Shown: positions 24,885 through 34,211, counted from the first letter of the stretch. The stretch: 64,000 nt of DNA from Acinetobacter gandensis (GCF_001678755.1 NZ_LZDS01000028.1:1-64000), one strand, 5' to 3'. Numbers and translations are program-made. The notes: generated by a model not told the origin, from the sequence alone.

Positions 24885-26254
24885 GGTGCTAAACCTTTAA
24901 GTTTAAGGCGATAGATATCAAGTTGCTTGATTTGAGCTTGATTTAAGACTACCCATGGACGTGCATGACGAATGATTCTAATGCAATCTTCAACAGAATG
25001 TTCGGGATAATGCTTGAGTAAAAATGCAGTGAGGACAGCGCTACTTCTAGAATAGCCCAGTGCGCAAAATACCAAAACTTCGGCATTGTGAGTCGATTTA
25101 TCAATTGTTATATCAAGTCCAATTAATTCATCTAAAACAATTACTGCTTGCTTGAGCTGTGTCGCTTGCAAAGGAATTAAATCTAGGCTGAGAATCTGTT
25201 TATAATTTTGGTCATCTTGCTTCCGTGCAATAGGCATTTCAGCGCAGCAATCCAAGCAGGCTTGATAGTATTGAAGGTGTTGTTGATTTGGAATACGACC
25301 TAAATATAGATCATGCTGTTGAAAATGGATAATTTTTGAATCTTCTTGATGCGATCTTGTCCACAAACGGCTATTGAGCCACGCAAATAGAAAATAAGGC
25401 GCGTAAAGTAGCCAAGCTGCAATGGTCATTTGTCCATTACTTTGCTTCTGGAATAAATGCGGTCGATTGAAAAAGTAAGCCAATGCGACCATCAATAGAC
25501 TCGATGCCGGATAAAGTAACCAAAGCCAAGCGCCTTTAGCATTGGCAAGCGCGGCTAAAAAAAATGCACCGAGTAGATATAAGCCACCAATTTTCAGATG
25601 TTTAAGCGTTAGGCGGCTAGTTAGATTTTTTGCCAAAGGTGATTGAACTTGTAGAGGAAATAACCATAAACACAGTGCACCTACGAGAATGCCTGTTGGG
25701 ATATCAATAAAATGATGCTGCCAAGTGGTCAGCACGGATAGACCAATTAAAAATGCCCAAGCATCGACGAGAAATTTTAATTTTCCTTGGCTATGACGAC
25801 GGTAAAACTCCCACAAAATCACCAACAGAACAATGTGTAAAGACGGGGCTTGATTGAACGGTTTATCGAAGCCCATCAATACATCAAACCACAATCCAAA
25901 AAATCCGCTGAGTTCCGGACGTTCAAAACTAAATTTGAGCGGGAACAGCAAAAAGCAGGTAATAGAAATAATCTGTGCAGTAAATAGCCTAAGTACATGC
26001 TGTTTTAACTCAAAACGATTCCAACACAGCAGTAAAGATAAGCCATAAAATAAATCAATCGACCAATAAGGCACGATACTCCATGGCCAAAGCGGGATGT
26101 ATTTCTCCCAAGCAAAAACGATGGATGGGACTTGAGACAGTCCAGATGTGTATTGATTTGCAAAGCCATAGCTAAGAAAAAAGAATGGCGCAAGCACCGC
26201 TAGGCAGAGTAGACCGAGCTTCCATGTGCCATCTTGTTTGTTTGAATCTAGCAT
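24881..26254 (-). CDS. PAP2 phosphatase fused to dual-specificity phosphatase (YnbD-like)
   Basis: 457 residues from the ATG at 26254, with GGGTGAACAGC upstream; the frame is open to 26314 but that would overlap the previous gene. The N-terminal ~300 residues hold many membrane helices and an inositol phosphotransferase/PAP2-like core, with the catalytic-type SLHIV and a later HHFIDIPTG. The last ~130 residues form a cytoplasmic dual-specificity phosphatase domain whose active site is CALGYSR at 397-403, a proper CX5R loop. The order and fusion match E. coli YnbD. It could dephosphorylate a lipid phosphate on one face and a phosphoprotein or phospholipid on the other. Substrate unknown. Confidence 0.86.
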   Translation of the reverse strand: MLDSNKQDGTWKLGLLCLAVLAPFFFLSYGFANQYTSGLSQVPSIVFAWEKYIPLWPWSIVPYWSIDLFYGLSLLLCWNRFELKQHVLRLFTAQIISITCFLLFPLKFSFERPELSGFFGLWFDVLMGFDKPFNQAPSLHIVLLVILWEFYRRHSQGKLKFLVDAWAFLIGLSVLTTWQHHFIDIPTGILVGALCLWLFPLQVQSPLAKNLTSRLTLKHLKIGGLYLLGAFFLAALANAKGAWLWLLYPASSLLMVALAYFFNRPHLFQKQSNGQMTIAAWLLYAPYFLFAWLNSRLWTRSHQEDSKIIHFQQHDLYLGRIPNQQHLQYYQACLDCCAEMPIARKQDDQNYKQILSLDLIPLQATQLKQAVIVLDELIGLDITIDKSTHNAEVLVFCALGYSRSSAVLTAFLLKHYPEHSVEDCIRIIRHARPWVVLNQAQIKQLDIYRLKLKGLAP

Positions 26255-26267
26255 GCTGTTCACCCAT

Positions 26268-28022
26268 TTAGATTTTTTGAGCGACTGAAACGGTGAAAAT
26301 ACCAAATTCATCAATAACTTGATCGATTTTTTTAAATCCAGCTTGTTCGACTAAGGCATCCATTTCTGCTTGAGAACGAAGACGCATCACCCAAGCATCT
26401 CCTTCGCGATGTGAGGTCAACGCACGAGCAATGAACTCTTGTTGTGGATGCCAAATTTGTCCTGTATAGATCAAGTAGCCTTGTGATTCGATCGCTTGGC
26501 TAAGACCTGTTAAGGATTTGCGTAGTAGATCGTTATCACTAAATAATTCATAAAGTCCTGATACCACGGCAAGGGTAGGTTTGGGTTCTACACTGGCAAG
26601 TGAAGCAGTATCAAAAGCGTCGGCTTGGACAAATTGGGCAAGATCAGTTAGACCACGTTGCTCAATCATTTTCTGTCCCGCTTCTACATTTAGGTTGCTG
26701 TAATCGCGCAGCAAAATGGAGTCAGGTTGCTGCGGAAGCTGTTGAACGGCATCCAATATATAGCGACCATGACCCGCAGCAATGTCCATAATTCTGACAG
26801 CTTGCTGATTTTGAATGATCTGATTGGCATATTTTTTCAGCATGGCTTCAATATTTTGCTTACGTACACGAATACCACGCCAGCCAATGGCATTTAAATA
26901 TTGGCGATCAATCAACTTGCCAATGGGATTGGAACTCTCAGTCCGGTTGCGATAAACAAAGTCGAGTGTACTGCCAGAGTCATAGCCTGTATCTTCCCCA
27001 ATTTTTAAGCCACTGGAAAACATGCTGCCAATTTTTAGATTTTGCTTGGTTAGATTCCAAAAGGCGTGTTTAAGCGAGTTTTTAGGAAGTGTAGAACTCA
27101 AAGTTTCGGCAACGGCGCAACTTGAGCCAATTTTATCGGCATTTAAGACATTCGGTGCTGCATAGTTTTGTGCAAAGCATTGCAGAATAAAACGTCGAAT
27201 TTTATCAGTTGCAATCTGACGTTGCTTTTCGCCTAAAGTATCGTGGTAAAAGCCATCCAACACATGAAACTCTTTTAATGGATGTGGCAGTTTTGCATAA
27301 AATTCACGTTGAGGTTTTTGCTGAACCACGAAGTCTGAGCCTGAACAAAGAATTTGCGTTGGCACAAAAATATGTTGTGCATCTTGAACAATCCGTTCTG
27401 ACGCTGCATACAGACCAAGTAACATTCTGACTGAAATGGCGCGGGCAATTTGAGGGTCGGTGTCATAACTTTTTGCACGCTCTTGATCGTGCGTGAGCAT
27501 TTTTGCTTTGACATAACTGTTAATAAAAAAGTTACCGCGTACTTTACTGAGTAAATTTAGACCTGGTTTTGCAAAGGGCACATATAATTTAATATCAAAG
27601 GCAGGTGAGGCTAAACACAGCGCACGAATTTTAGGTGCATAGTCATGTACCCATGTTGCAGCTAGAACCGCACCGACACTCTGAGCAACTATGGCAATGT
27701 TTTCTGGCTGGATGTTGTACTCCGCATGTAAATGTTGGACGAAATATTGGATATCGTGTACACATGCAGAAAAACTCGGTGCATCTCCTCGTTCACCCGG
27801 AGATTGACCATGACCACGGGCATCCCAGGCAAAAAAATCAAACTCGTTTAAACCCAGTTCTTCAACCAAATGTGCCATTCGTCCTGAATGCTCATGCCCA
27901 CGGTGAAACAAAATCACGGCTTTTTTCTTACGATTACGTTTTGGTTCTGCGTTTTCCCAATGCTGATAAAAAAGAGCAGTGCCGTCGTGGCTAATAAACG
28001 TATGTTGTGTGTTGTTATACAT
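26268..28022 (-). CDS. Bifunctional alpha/beta hydrolase / SAM methyltransferase (YnbC-like)
   Basis: 584 residues from the ATG at 28022 (AAGAG upstream; an ATG at 28046 is weaker). Residues ~1-285 are an alpha/beta hydrolase with WDARGHGQSPG and a nucleophile elbow reading AQSVG at 113-117 where most lipases have GxSxG. Residues ~320-584 are a methyltransferase with motif I IMDIAAGHG at 411-419. The same two-domain fusion is found in E. coli YnbC. It may trim an acyl chain and methylate a lipid head group, but neither activity is proven here. It follows the CDP-alcohol phosphotransferase gene by 87 bases. Confidence 0.87.
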   Translation of the reverse strand: MYNNTQHTFISHDGTALFYQHWENAEPKRNRKKKAVILFHRGHEHSGRMAHLVEELGLNEFDFFAWDARGHGQSPGERGDAPSFSACVHDIQYFVQHLHAEYNIQPENIAIVAQSVGAVLAATWVHDYAPKIRALCLASPAFDIKLYVPFAKPGLNLLSKVRGNFFINSYVKAKMLTHDQERAKSYDTDPQIARAISVRMLLGLYAASERIVQDAQHIFVPTQILCSGSDFVVQQKPQREFYAKLPHPLKEFHVLDGFYHDTLGEKQRQIATDKIRRFILQCFAQNYAAPNVLNADKIGSSCAVAETLSSTLPKNSLKHAFWNLTKQNLKIGSMFSSGLKIGEDTGYDSGSTLDFVYRNRTESSNPIGKLIDRQYLNAIGWRGIRVRKQNIEAMLKKYANQIIQNQQAVRIMDIAAGHGRYILDAVQQLPQQPDSILLRDYSNLNVEAGQKMIEQRGLTDLAQFVQADAFDTASLASVEPKPTLAVVSGLYELFSDNDLLRKSLTGLSQAIESQGYLIYTGQIWHPQQEFIARALTSHREGDAWVMRLRSQAEMDALVEQAGFKKIDQVIDEFGIFTVSVAQKI

Positions 28023-28109
28023 GGTTAATTCTCTTATAAAATTCAAATTTCTTGGTTTTAAAAAATTAAAGCTAAAAATCGCAGCTCAAAAGTGCGTGGT
28101 TAAAATGAT

Positions 28110-28745
28110 TTATTCAGGTATATGGATACTGTTTTTAATACGGTTAAAAATGGTCACTGCAAGTAACAAAATAATGATGATTAAAATGCCATTACAGATC
28201 TGAGACAGCAAGCTCAGACCAAAATCAAACATTGAATATGCTGCTATAACAATGCAAATTAGGCTAAAGGCCAAGGCACGATCACTTTTCCCCATTGGGC
28301 CATCATAACGGCGTTCTGCTCCAATGAGGGGTGCCATGACCCCTGTATATTCAGACAATATCGAAAGAAAACAGGCAAGTAGCAGTAGTTCTGCTTGAAT
28401 AAATGCAAAACAAATCAAACTGAAATATAAAGCAGTGTCAGAGATGACATCGCATAGTTCATTGTAAAAAGCACCAAGTTTAGATTGCTGATTAAATTCA
28501 CGAGCCAACATGCCATCAATTGCATTAAAAGCCATCCGAATGAGCATCCAAAGGGGAAAGATCAACAATAAAAGCCCGATGCCATGTTTAGAAAAATAAA
28601 TATAAATGAAACTTGCAACAGCTAAAGAAATAAACATAGCAAGCAAAGTGATTTGATTTGCGCTAATACCTATTGTGTAAAGAGATTTAACTAAGGGCCG
28701 AAGTAAATTTTGAAAGGCGGGTTTAAGTTGATAAATCGAAGGCAT
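28110..28745 (-). CDS. CDP-alcohol phosphatidyltransferase family protein (YnbA-like)
   Basis: 211 residues, about six membrane helices. The family motif D-x2-DG-x2-AR-x8-G-x3-D-x3-D is present at residues 74-99, but positions 74 and 95 are Asn instead of Asp (N74, D77, G78, A81, R82, G91, N95, D99). E. coli YnbA, as I recall its sequence, has the same two replacements, so this marks a subfamily. It would transfer a phosphatidyl group from CDP-diacylglycerol to an unknown alcohol, or catalyse a related reaction. It is the first gene of the six-gene lipid island. Confidence 0.88.
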   Translation of the reverse strand: MPSIYQLKPAFQNLLRPLVKSLYTIGISANQITLLAMFISLAVASFIYIYFSKHGIGLLLLIFPLWMLIRMAFNAIDGMLAREFNQQSKLGAFYNELCDVISDTALYFSLICFAFIQAELLLLACFLSILSEYTGVMAPLIGAERRYDGPMGKSDRALAFSLICIVIAAYSMFDFGLSLLSQICNGILIIIILLLAVTIFNRIKNSIHIPE

Positions 28746-28934
28746 ATTATTGTTGTAGCATTATGTTTTGCATGAATTTTATACGCTAGTTGGTTTTGCT
28801 TACAAGCAAATCAATGTTAAAGATTGTCAACATCAGTCTTAAGGTCGTAGGAAATGTATTGGTGTCGAATTTTGATTGCTGAAAGGCATATAATAAATAA
28901 AGCCGTAGAGTAGTAATGGAAAAACGAAAAAGTA

Positions 28935-29402
28935 ATGACTCCTGCAACTAAACTTTTAAAATCCAACAAAATAGAATTTACAATTCATGAATATGAACAC
29001 GATCCAGATGCCAAAAGTTTTGGCTTAGAAGCAGCTGAAAAACTTGGCTTAAGTGTTGATGTTGTGTTTAAAACCTTAATGGTTACCGATGATAAAAATT
29101 ATTTTGTCGCCGTTTTACCGGTTGAATATCAACTAAACTTGAAAAAGGTCGCTTCAGCGTTTGGCTGCAAAAAATTAAAAATGGCTGATCCTAAAGATGC
29201 AGAGCGTTTAACTGGATATCTGGTGGGTGGGATTAGTCCTGTTGGTCAGAAAAAGCGTTTAAAAACAGTCATTGATGCTTCGGCAGCACAGCTCGATAAA
29301 ATTTATGTCAGTGGTGGTAAACGTGGCCTGGATATTGGTTTAAAACCACAAGATTTAGCCAAGGTGTTAGGCGCGGAATTTGCCGATGTTTTAGATGCTT
29401 AA
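28935..29402 (+). CDS. ybaK: Cys-tRNA(Pro)/Cys-tRNA(Cys) deacylase YbaK
   Basis: 155 residues, the full family length. The N-terminus [23 protein letters not shown], then [11 protein letters not shown] with the conserved lysine, the strand [18 protein letters not shown], and the C-terminal [10 protein letters not shown] are the YbaK signature. It removes cysteine mischarged onto tRNA(Pro) as a trans-editing factor. It is a single gene, divergent from the lipid island. Confidence 0.94.
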   Translation: MTPATKLLKSNKIEFTIHEYEHDPDAKSFGLEAAEKLGLSVDVVFKTLMVTDDKNYFVAVLPVEYQLNLKKVASAFGCKKLKMADPKDAERLTGYLVGGISPVGQKKRLKTVIDASAAQLDKIYVSGGKRGLDIGLKPQDLAKVLGAEFADVLDA

Positions 29403-29454
29403 GTCATAGGCCTAAATATCTTAAACATCACTGTTTGAAGAAATAAATTAAATG

Positions 29455-29485
29455 AGCCTTTATTTAGAAGCGTAAAGGCTGTTTT
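29455..29485 (+). terminator. Probable terminator after ybaK
   Basis: AGCCTTTA paired with TAAAGGCT around a 10-base loop, followed by GTTTTATTT; about 53 bases past the ybaK stop. Confidence 0.65.
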
Positions 29486-29613
29486 ATTTGCCAGTATATT
29501 ACGAGTAGCCGATGACAACTGGGCTTATCAAAAAATGAATTGTGTTCTGTAATACAATGCCGCCACGTTTAAATTATTCAAAAAATAAGAGCTAAGCCAG
29601 CTTACAAAATAGG

Positions 29614-29627
29614 GGTGGCTTAAGCCA
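29614..29627. promoter_or_regulatory. Palindrome upstream of an MFS gene
   Basis: A perfect 14-base palindrome, GTGGCTTAAGCCAC, lies 47 bases before the transporter ATG, a typical operator position. No regulator gene is adjacent, so the binding protein is unknown. Confidence 0.4.
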
Positions 29628-29673
29628 CATCGATTGGTTATAACGTAGCCACTAAAAATGGATAACAAAAATA

Positions 29674-30912
29674 ATGGATCGTAATAACAAGCTGTTTATT
29701 GCCGCTAGTTTAGCCAATGGTGCAAGTTTTTCTATGATACTTCCTTTGCTCGCACCTTTAATTCGAGAGCTCAAACTATCCGAATTACAAGGTGGTGCAA
29801 TGGTGTCTATTGGTGCATTACTGATGGCAATTTCTGCGTTATACATTTCTAAAAAGCAAAACAAATTTTCAATTTATCAATTACTCAGCATTGGATTGGT
29901 GGGTATGGCGATCACTTGGGGGCTTTTTGCTGTGGTATTGAATTACGGATTAAGTGCTCAAGTAAGTCTAGTGGTCTTGTTTAGTTTGCTCATGTTTGCG
30001 CGTGCAGCAACTGGTGTATTTATGGCGATGCCACAAATTGCCTTACAAAGTTATGTCATGACGACCAATAACAACGAACAACAACGTTCGCAGGCTATGG
30101 CTAAATTCGGCGCATTAAACAGTGTCGGTGTCATTGTAGGACCATTACTGACGACCTTATTATTAGGTCTTGGTGGTATGATGACGCCGCTATGGGGTGC
30201 AATTATTATATTAAGTCTGATTTCAGGCATCGTTATTATAGCTTTTGAACCGCAAACTTTAACTTTTCAAAAGTCAGAAATTATTAATAATGAGTCTGTA
30301 TCTAAAACTGCATCCAATTTTGGTATTAAACAATGCTATGCATGGTTGATACTAGGCTTTAGCTTGTACCTTGCCATTGTTACTGTCAATTTGACTGCTG
30401 GCTTTTATATTCAAGATCGTTTTGATATGAATGCAGCACAAGGTGCAGTGCATTTTGCAGAATGTTCGTTGATTGTTGGAATTTCGTTAGTACTTATGCA
30501 GACTCTGCTTGCAAAGTATTTAAGATGGTCAGTCTATCGCTTGCTTTGGGTAGGGCTGACGAATATGGTTTTGGCGCTAAGCATCTCATCTTTTACTGCT
30601 AATCTAAGCATCTTCCAAGCAACCTATGTGTTGTATGGAATTTCAGTCGCATGTTTAATTCCTGCCTTTAGCACAGGAGCCGCACAATCAGCTCCAAATC
30701 ACTTACAAACCAAAGTCGCGAGTTGGTGCACTGCAACACAAGCTTTAAGTTTTGTGATTGGACCCATAATCAGTACAGGCTTATATCAATGGCATCGGGC
30801 ATTTCCCTATTATTTCTTATTATTCGTGATGCTAGCTTTAATGATATTTTTTATCTTATTTAGCAAAATGAAAGTTGAGCATACGGTATCGAGTAATGAG
30901 GAAATGATTTAA
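29674..30912 (+). CDS. MFS transporter, substrate unknown
   Basis: 412 residues with 12 predicted hydrophobic helices in two sets of six and a hydrophilic central loop at about 190-220 (QTLTFQKSEIINNESVSKTAS). The A-like motif in the loop after helix 2 is poorly kept, so subfamily assignment is not possible. It is a single gene with a weak ribosome site and a palindrome upstream. It could be an efflux pump or an organic acid importer. Confidence 0.85.
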   Translation: MDRNNKLFIAASLANGASFSMILPLLAPLIRELKLSELQGGAMVSIGALLMAISALYISKKQNKFSIYQLLSIGLVGMAITWGLFAVVLNYGLSAQVSLVVLFSLLMFARAATGVFMAMPQIALQSYVMTTNNNEQQRSQAMAKFGALNSVGVIVGPLLTTLLLGLGGMMTPLWGAIIILSLISGIVIIAFEPQTLTFQKSEIINNESVSKTASNFGIKQCYAWLILGFSLYLAIVTVNLTAGFYIQDRFDMNAAQGAVHFAECSLIVGISLVLMQTLLAKYLRWSVYRLLWVGLTNMVLALSISSFTANLSIFQATYVLYGISVACLIPAFSTGAAQSAPNHLQTKVASWCTATQALSFVIGPIISTGLYQWHRAFPYYFLLFVMLALMIFFILFSKMKVEHTVSSNEEMI

Positions 30913-31136
30913 TCGTTACATAGAGAAAATATGGTTTGGCTTAGATAAATCGCAAATGACCCTACAGTATTTTGCTTACACAATGTTACTTGTGAGATGT
31001 CTAAGGTTACAAATAGTCATGAGATTGCTTAATAATTGATTAAAAAATAACCTAAATTGTTTCATTAAATCTCAAATGAATGGATTGTAAAAATACTCCT
31101 TTATGCTTTTAGCATTAAAACAATAACGGAGTTTAA

Positions 31137-33308
31137 ATGCTTAAATTCAATAATGATCTTGTACTGGGTGCAATTTTTGATATGGATGGAACAATGTTTG
31201 ATACTGAGCGTTTACGGTTTCAAACCTTGAAACAGGCATCTCTAGAATTGACTGGTGTGGAGTTTTCTGAATCATATTTAATCAACTGTCTCGGTTTAAG
31301 TGCACAAAGTGCGCATCGACTGGCTCAAGAAGAATATGATGAAAACATTCCCTATGCTGAAATTCGTAAACGTGCAGATGAGTTGGAGTTAGAAAGTGTA
31401 CGTAAGTACGGTGTGCCCATTAAAAAAGGTTTGGTACAAGTACTTGAACGATTACGTAAGTCTGGTTTACGTATGGCTGTGGCAACTTCAAGTCGTCGAG
31501 CTATTGCAGAAGAATATTTAATTAATGCCAATGTTTATAAATTCTTTGATGTCTTGGTTTGTGGGGACGAAGTTGAGCAGGGCAAACCACATCCAGAAAT
31601 TTTTATGCGGGCGGCGCAAAAACTTAACTTAAAAACCTCAGAGTGTTTAATGTTTGAAGACTCTGAAAATGGTGTCACTTCAGCCTATGATGCTGGCGGC
31701 ATTACCATGTTGTTTAAAGACATCAAAACACCGAATGAAAATATGCTATCCAAGGCACATTATTATTATGAGTGTATGTATGACTGCCTATTAGAGCTTG
31801 ATCCATTTACTGCACATTTAGAAATGCCAAAGGTTCAAGAAGCGTTTCCACAGACACTAAATCAGTTAACTGTTGGAATTCATGGTTTTGGTGCGATTGG
31901 TGGTGGCTATTTAGCGCAAATTTTATCGCATTGGGATGGCTATACTCGCCCCAAAAAAATCTATGCTTCTACACGTAATCCACTGTATCGCTCTGCGGTA
32001 AATGCTTTTGGTACCTATTGCATTCGCTACGGACAACTGTCTTATGATGAACGTATAGAAAATATGGAGGTTATTGATGCTGAAAATATTCAGCAAATGC
32101 AGGATATGTACACGCAATCGAGTCTAGTTGCGATTTGTTTACCTGAAAAAGCCATTGCTGAAGAAGCTAAAACCATTGCACAGGGGTTATATGCGCGACA
32201 TATTGCTCACGATGAAAAAGCGATTGAGCCGCTCACCTTACTGATTATTTTAAATAAAGTCGGCGCAAAACAGTTATTAATACAGCATCTCAGCCAAGCT
32301 TTAGAAGATTTGGCAGGTCAAGATGTTGCAGACCAAATTATGCGGCATCACTATTTCTGTGACACGGTGGTAAACCGCATGGTTTCGAAACTGACTGATC
32401 AGAATCTTTATCGTCAACTGCGTATTAAATACAATATTTTTAAACAGTTTCAATTAGATGAAGTTGAAGCAGATGATCAAATTGAAATTGAAGATGCGAC
32501 TCGGCTCAATCCTGAACAAGAACGTCAAGCGACTTTGTATGTAGAGGATATGCGTCGTAATTTTCATCCAAGCCATATTTTGCAAAGCATGGATTTAATT
32601 CTATTCAATGCTGAATCAGACATGCCTATTTATGTGGAAAATAACAGTCCATTGCTGGAAAAAATGCGCCAAATGATTTTGGTCGATGATATTGATGAAA
32701 TTCAATTAATCAAAAATCGGTTATGGAATGGTGTGCATGCCATGTTGGCCTGGAAGGCTGTAAGTTCAGGACATCAAACAATCGGTGTCGCGTTGGCTGA
32801 TCCACAAGTCAAGCAATTCATGAAAGTATTATTAACTGAAGTGCAATCAGGGTTGACACAGTCCATCGCACATCATGCCCAAGATCTTAGCCGCTTGACT
32901 CAAAGTTTTATAGACTCTTGTGAACATGCCTATAAAGATCCATCTGCACGTGTCGCACGTGATCCATTACGTAAACTTTCAGTTAATGAACGAGTGTTGG
33001 GCTCACTTAAAACCAATTTGCAATACGAACTAAATACATGCCATTTAGAACAAGGCATTGTGCTAGGTATGGTATATGCGGTGCAGGTTGAAGGATTATC
33101 AACTGAACAAGTCACTGAATATATTCAAATTCAATTTGCAAAAATGTTTATTGCACTTCGAGGTGAACGTCAGACTGAAATTCAACGAATTGAACAGGAT
33201 GTGATAAACGCGTTTCAACACGCTATCCAGCATGATTTAAAGCCTAAAAATGCGGCGAATAACTCATCTAAGTCGGTGAAGCAAGAGCAAATAGCTCAGT
33301 TCGTTTGA
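31137..33308 (+). CDS. mtlD: Bifunctional mannitol-1-phosphate dehydrogenase/phosphatase
   Basis: 723 residues, GGAGTTTAA upstream. Residues ~10-220 form a HAD hydrolase with the catalytic DMDGT at 15-19 and later QGKPHPEIF and EDSENG motifs. From about 245 a Rossmann fold begins (GFGAIGGG from residue 250) and continues into a mannitol dehydrogenase domain with ILNKVGAK and DTVVNRM. This fusion is known in A. baylyi, where it reduces fructose 6-phosphate and then dephosphorylates the product, giving mannitol as a salt-induced compatible solute. It is monocistronic, with a 224-base upstream region that should carry the osmotic control, though I see no specific site. Confidence 0.95.
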   Translation: MLKFNNDLVLGAIFDMDGTMFDTERLRFQTLKQASLELTGVEFSESYLINCLGLSAQSAHRLAQEEYDENIPYAEIRKRADELELESVRKYGVPIKKGLVQVLERLRKSGLRMAVATSSRRAIAEEYLINANVYKFFDVLVCGDEVEQGKPHPEIFMRAAQKLNLKTSECLMFEDSENGVTSAYDAGGITMLFKDIKTPNENMLSKAHYYYECMYDCLLELDPFTAHLEMPKVQEAFPQTLNQLTVGIHGFGAIGGGYLAQILSHWDGYTRPKKIYASTRNPLYRSAVNAFGTYCIRYGQLSYDERIENMEVIDAENIQQMQDMYTQSSLVAICLPEKAIAEEAKTIAQGLYARHIAHDEKAIEPLTLLIILNKVGAKQLLIQHLSQALEDLAGQDVADQIMRHHYFCDTVVNRMVSKLTDQNLYRQLRIKYNIFKQFQLDEVEADDQIEIEDATRLNPEQERQATLYVEDMRRNFHPSHILQSMDLILFNAESDMPIYVENNSPLLEKMRQMILVDDIDEIQLIKNRLWNGVHAMLAWKAVSSGHQTIGVALADPQVKQFMKVLLTEVQSGLTQSIAHHAQDLSRLTQSFIDSCEHAYKDPSARVARDPLRKLSVNERVLGSLKTNLQYELNTCHLEQGIVLGMVYAVQVEGLSTEQVTEYIQIQFAKMFIALRGERQTEIQRIEQDVINAFQHAIQHDLKPKNAANNSSKSVKQEQIAQFV

Positions 33309-33359
33309 ACGCATCAAGGAATGTATCCACGTTTACTAAAAAATTTAATTAACACACTC

Positions 33360-33390
33360 AAAGCCGAATGAAATATTCGGCTTTGTTTAT
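33360..33390 (+). terminator. Terminator of mtlD
   Basis: AAAGCCGAAT-GAAAT-ATTCGGCTTTGTTTAT, about 50 bases after the mtlD stop. Confidence 0.85.
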
Positions 33391-33518
33391 AAAGGAAGGT
33401 AAAATATCTAAAAATGAATGAAATTCAGTTTTAGATGAATATTACTAAATCAAAAACCAGTCAAGTCGATTTCATTTCATGTTTTAATAAACAGTATTAA
33501 TTTTCAAGTGATTAAGTC

Positions 33519-34211
33519 GTGTTTCTTAAACCATCAATGCCAGTCGTTCCTACGCTGAATCAGGACTATCCTGCGTGGCATTTGGGACGTGAGCATTATG
33601 CGTTATGGTATTTAGAAATACTCGATCCTGATTTATTGGCATATTTAGCTACAATTAGAGAGCATTTCTCGGATATTTTATATACGCCGAACACGCGTCA
33701 ATTTCATATAACTTTGTTTATTTGCGGTTTTTTTAATGCGTTGAATACTGCTGATGCCATTCTAGCCGCTGAAAAAAGTACGTATAACGATAATTTTTCC
33801 GAGCAACAATTCAAACAACAGCAGCGACAGCTTCAGCACTTATCCTTCACGAATATTCAATTGAAAACAGGTCAAATTAATAGTTTTCAAAGTGCTTTAT
33901 TTATTGAAATTCAGGATGATTTCGAACAACTCGCGCAGATTCGACAATGCTTAAATATGAATAGCGATGAAATTGCACCTATCGAATATTGTCCGCACAT
34001 CACATTGGGTTTATATAAACATGCAATGAACAGTGATGACGTATTTGCGCGTATTGCTAAACTGCAACAACAGCAATTTAATATTGATTTTCACCAGTTA
34101 AGTTTTGGTAGTTATCAGGCGCAGCTCTTACAAGGCCCATTAACTGTTTATGAACAATATCCATTGTTCGCTCATATTCACGGCTTAGACAAGGAACAGC
34201 AAATAGCATGA
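33519..34211 (+). CDS. 2H phosphoesterase-like protein at the head of the cobalamin operon
   Basis: 230 residues from a GTG at 33519; an ATG at 33537 is equally possible. Two HxT motifs of the 2H (2'-5' ligase/cyclic phosphodiesterase) superfamily are visible: FHITLFICG near residue 66 and CPHITLGLY near 160. Enzymes of this fold open 2',3'-cyclic phosphates or cleave related bonds. Its stop overlaps the cobU start by 4 bases (ATGA), so it is translationally coupled to cobalamin salvage genes. A role on a nucleotide intermediate of that pathway is possible but unproven. Confidence 0.78.
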   Translation: MFLKPSMPVVPTLNQDYPAWHLGREHYALWYLEILDPDLLAYLATIREHFSDILYTPNTRQFHITLFICGFFNALNTADAILAAEKSTYNDNFSEQQFKQQQRQLQHLSFTNIQLKTGQINSFQSALFIEIQDDFEQLAQIRQCLNMNSDEIAPIEYCPHITLGLYKHAMNSDDVFARIAKLQQQQFNIDFHQLSFGSYQAQLLQGPLTVYEQYPLFAHIHGLDKEQQIA

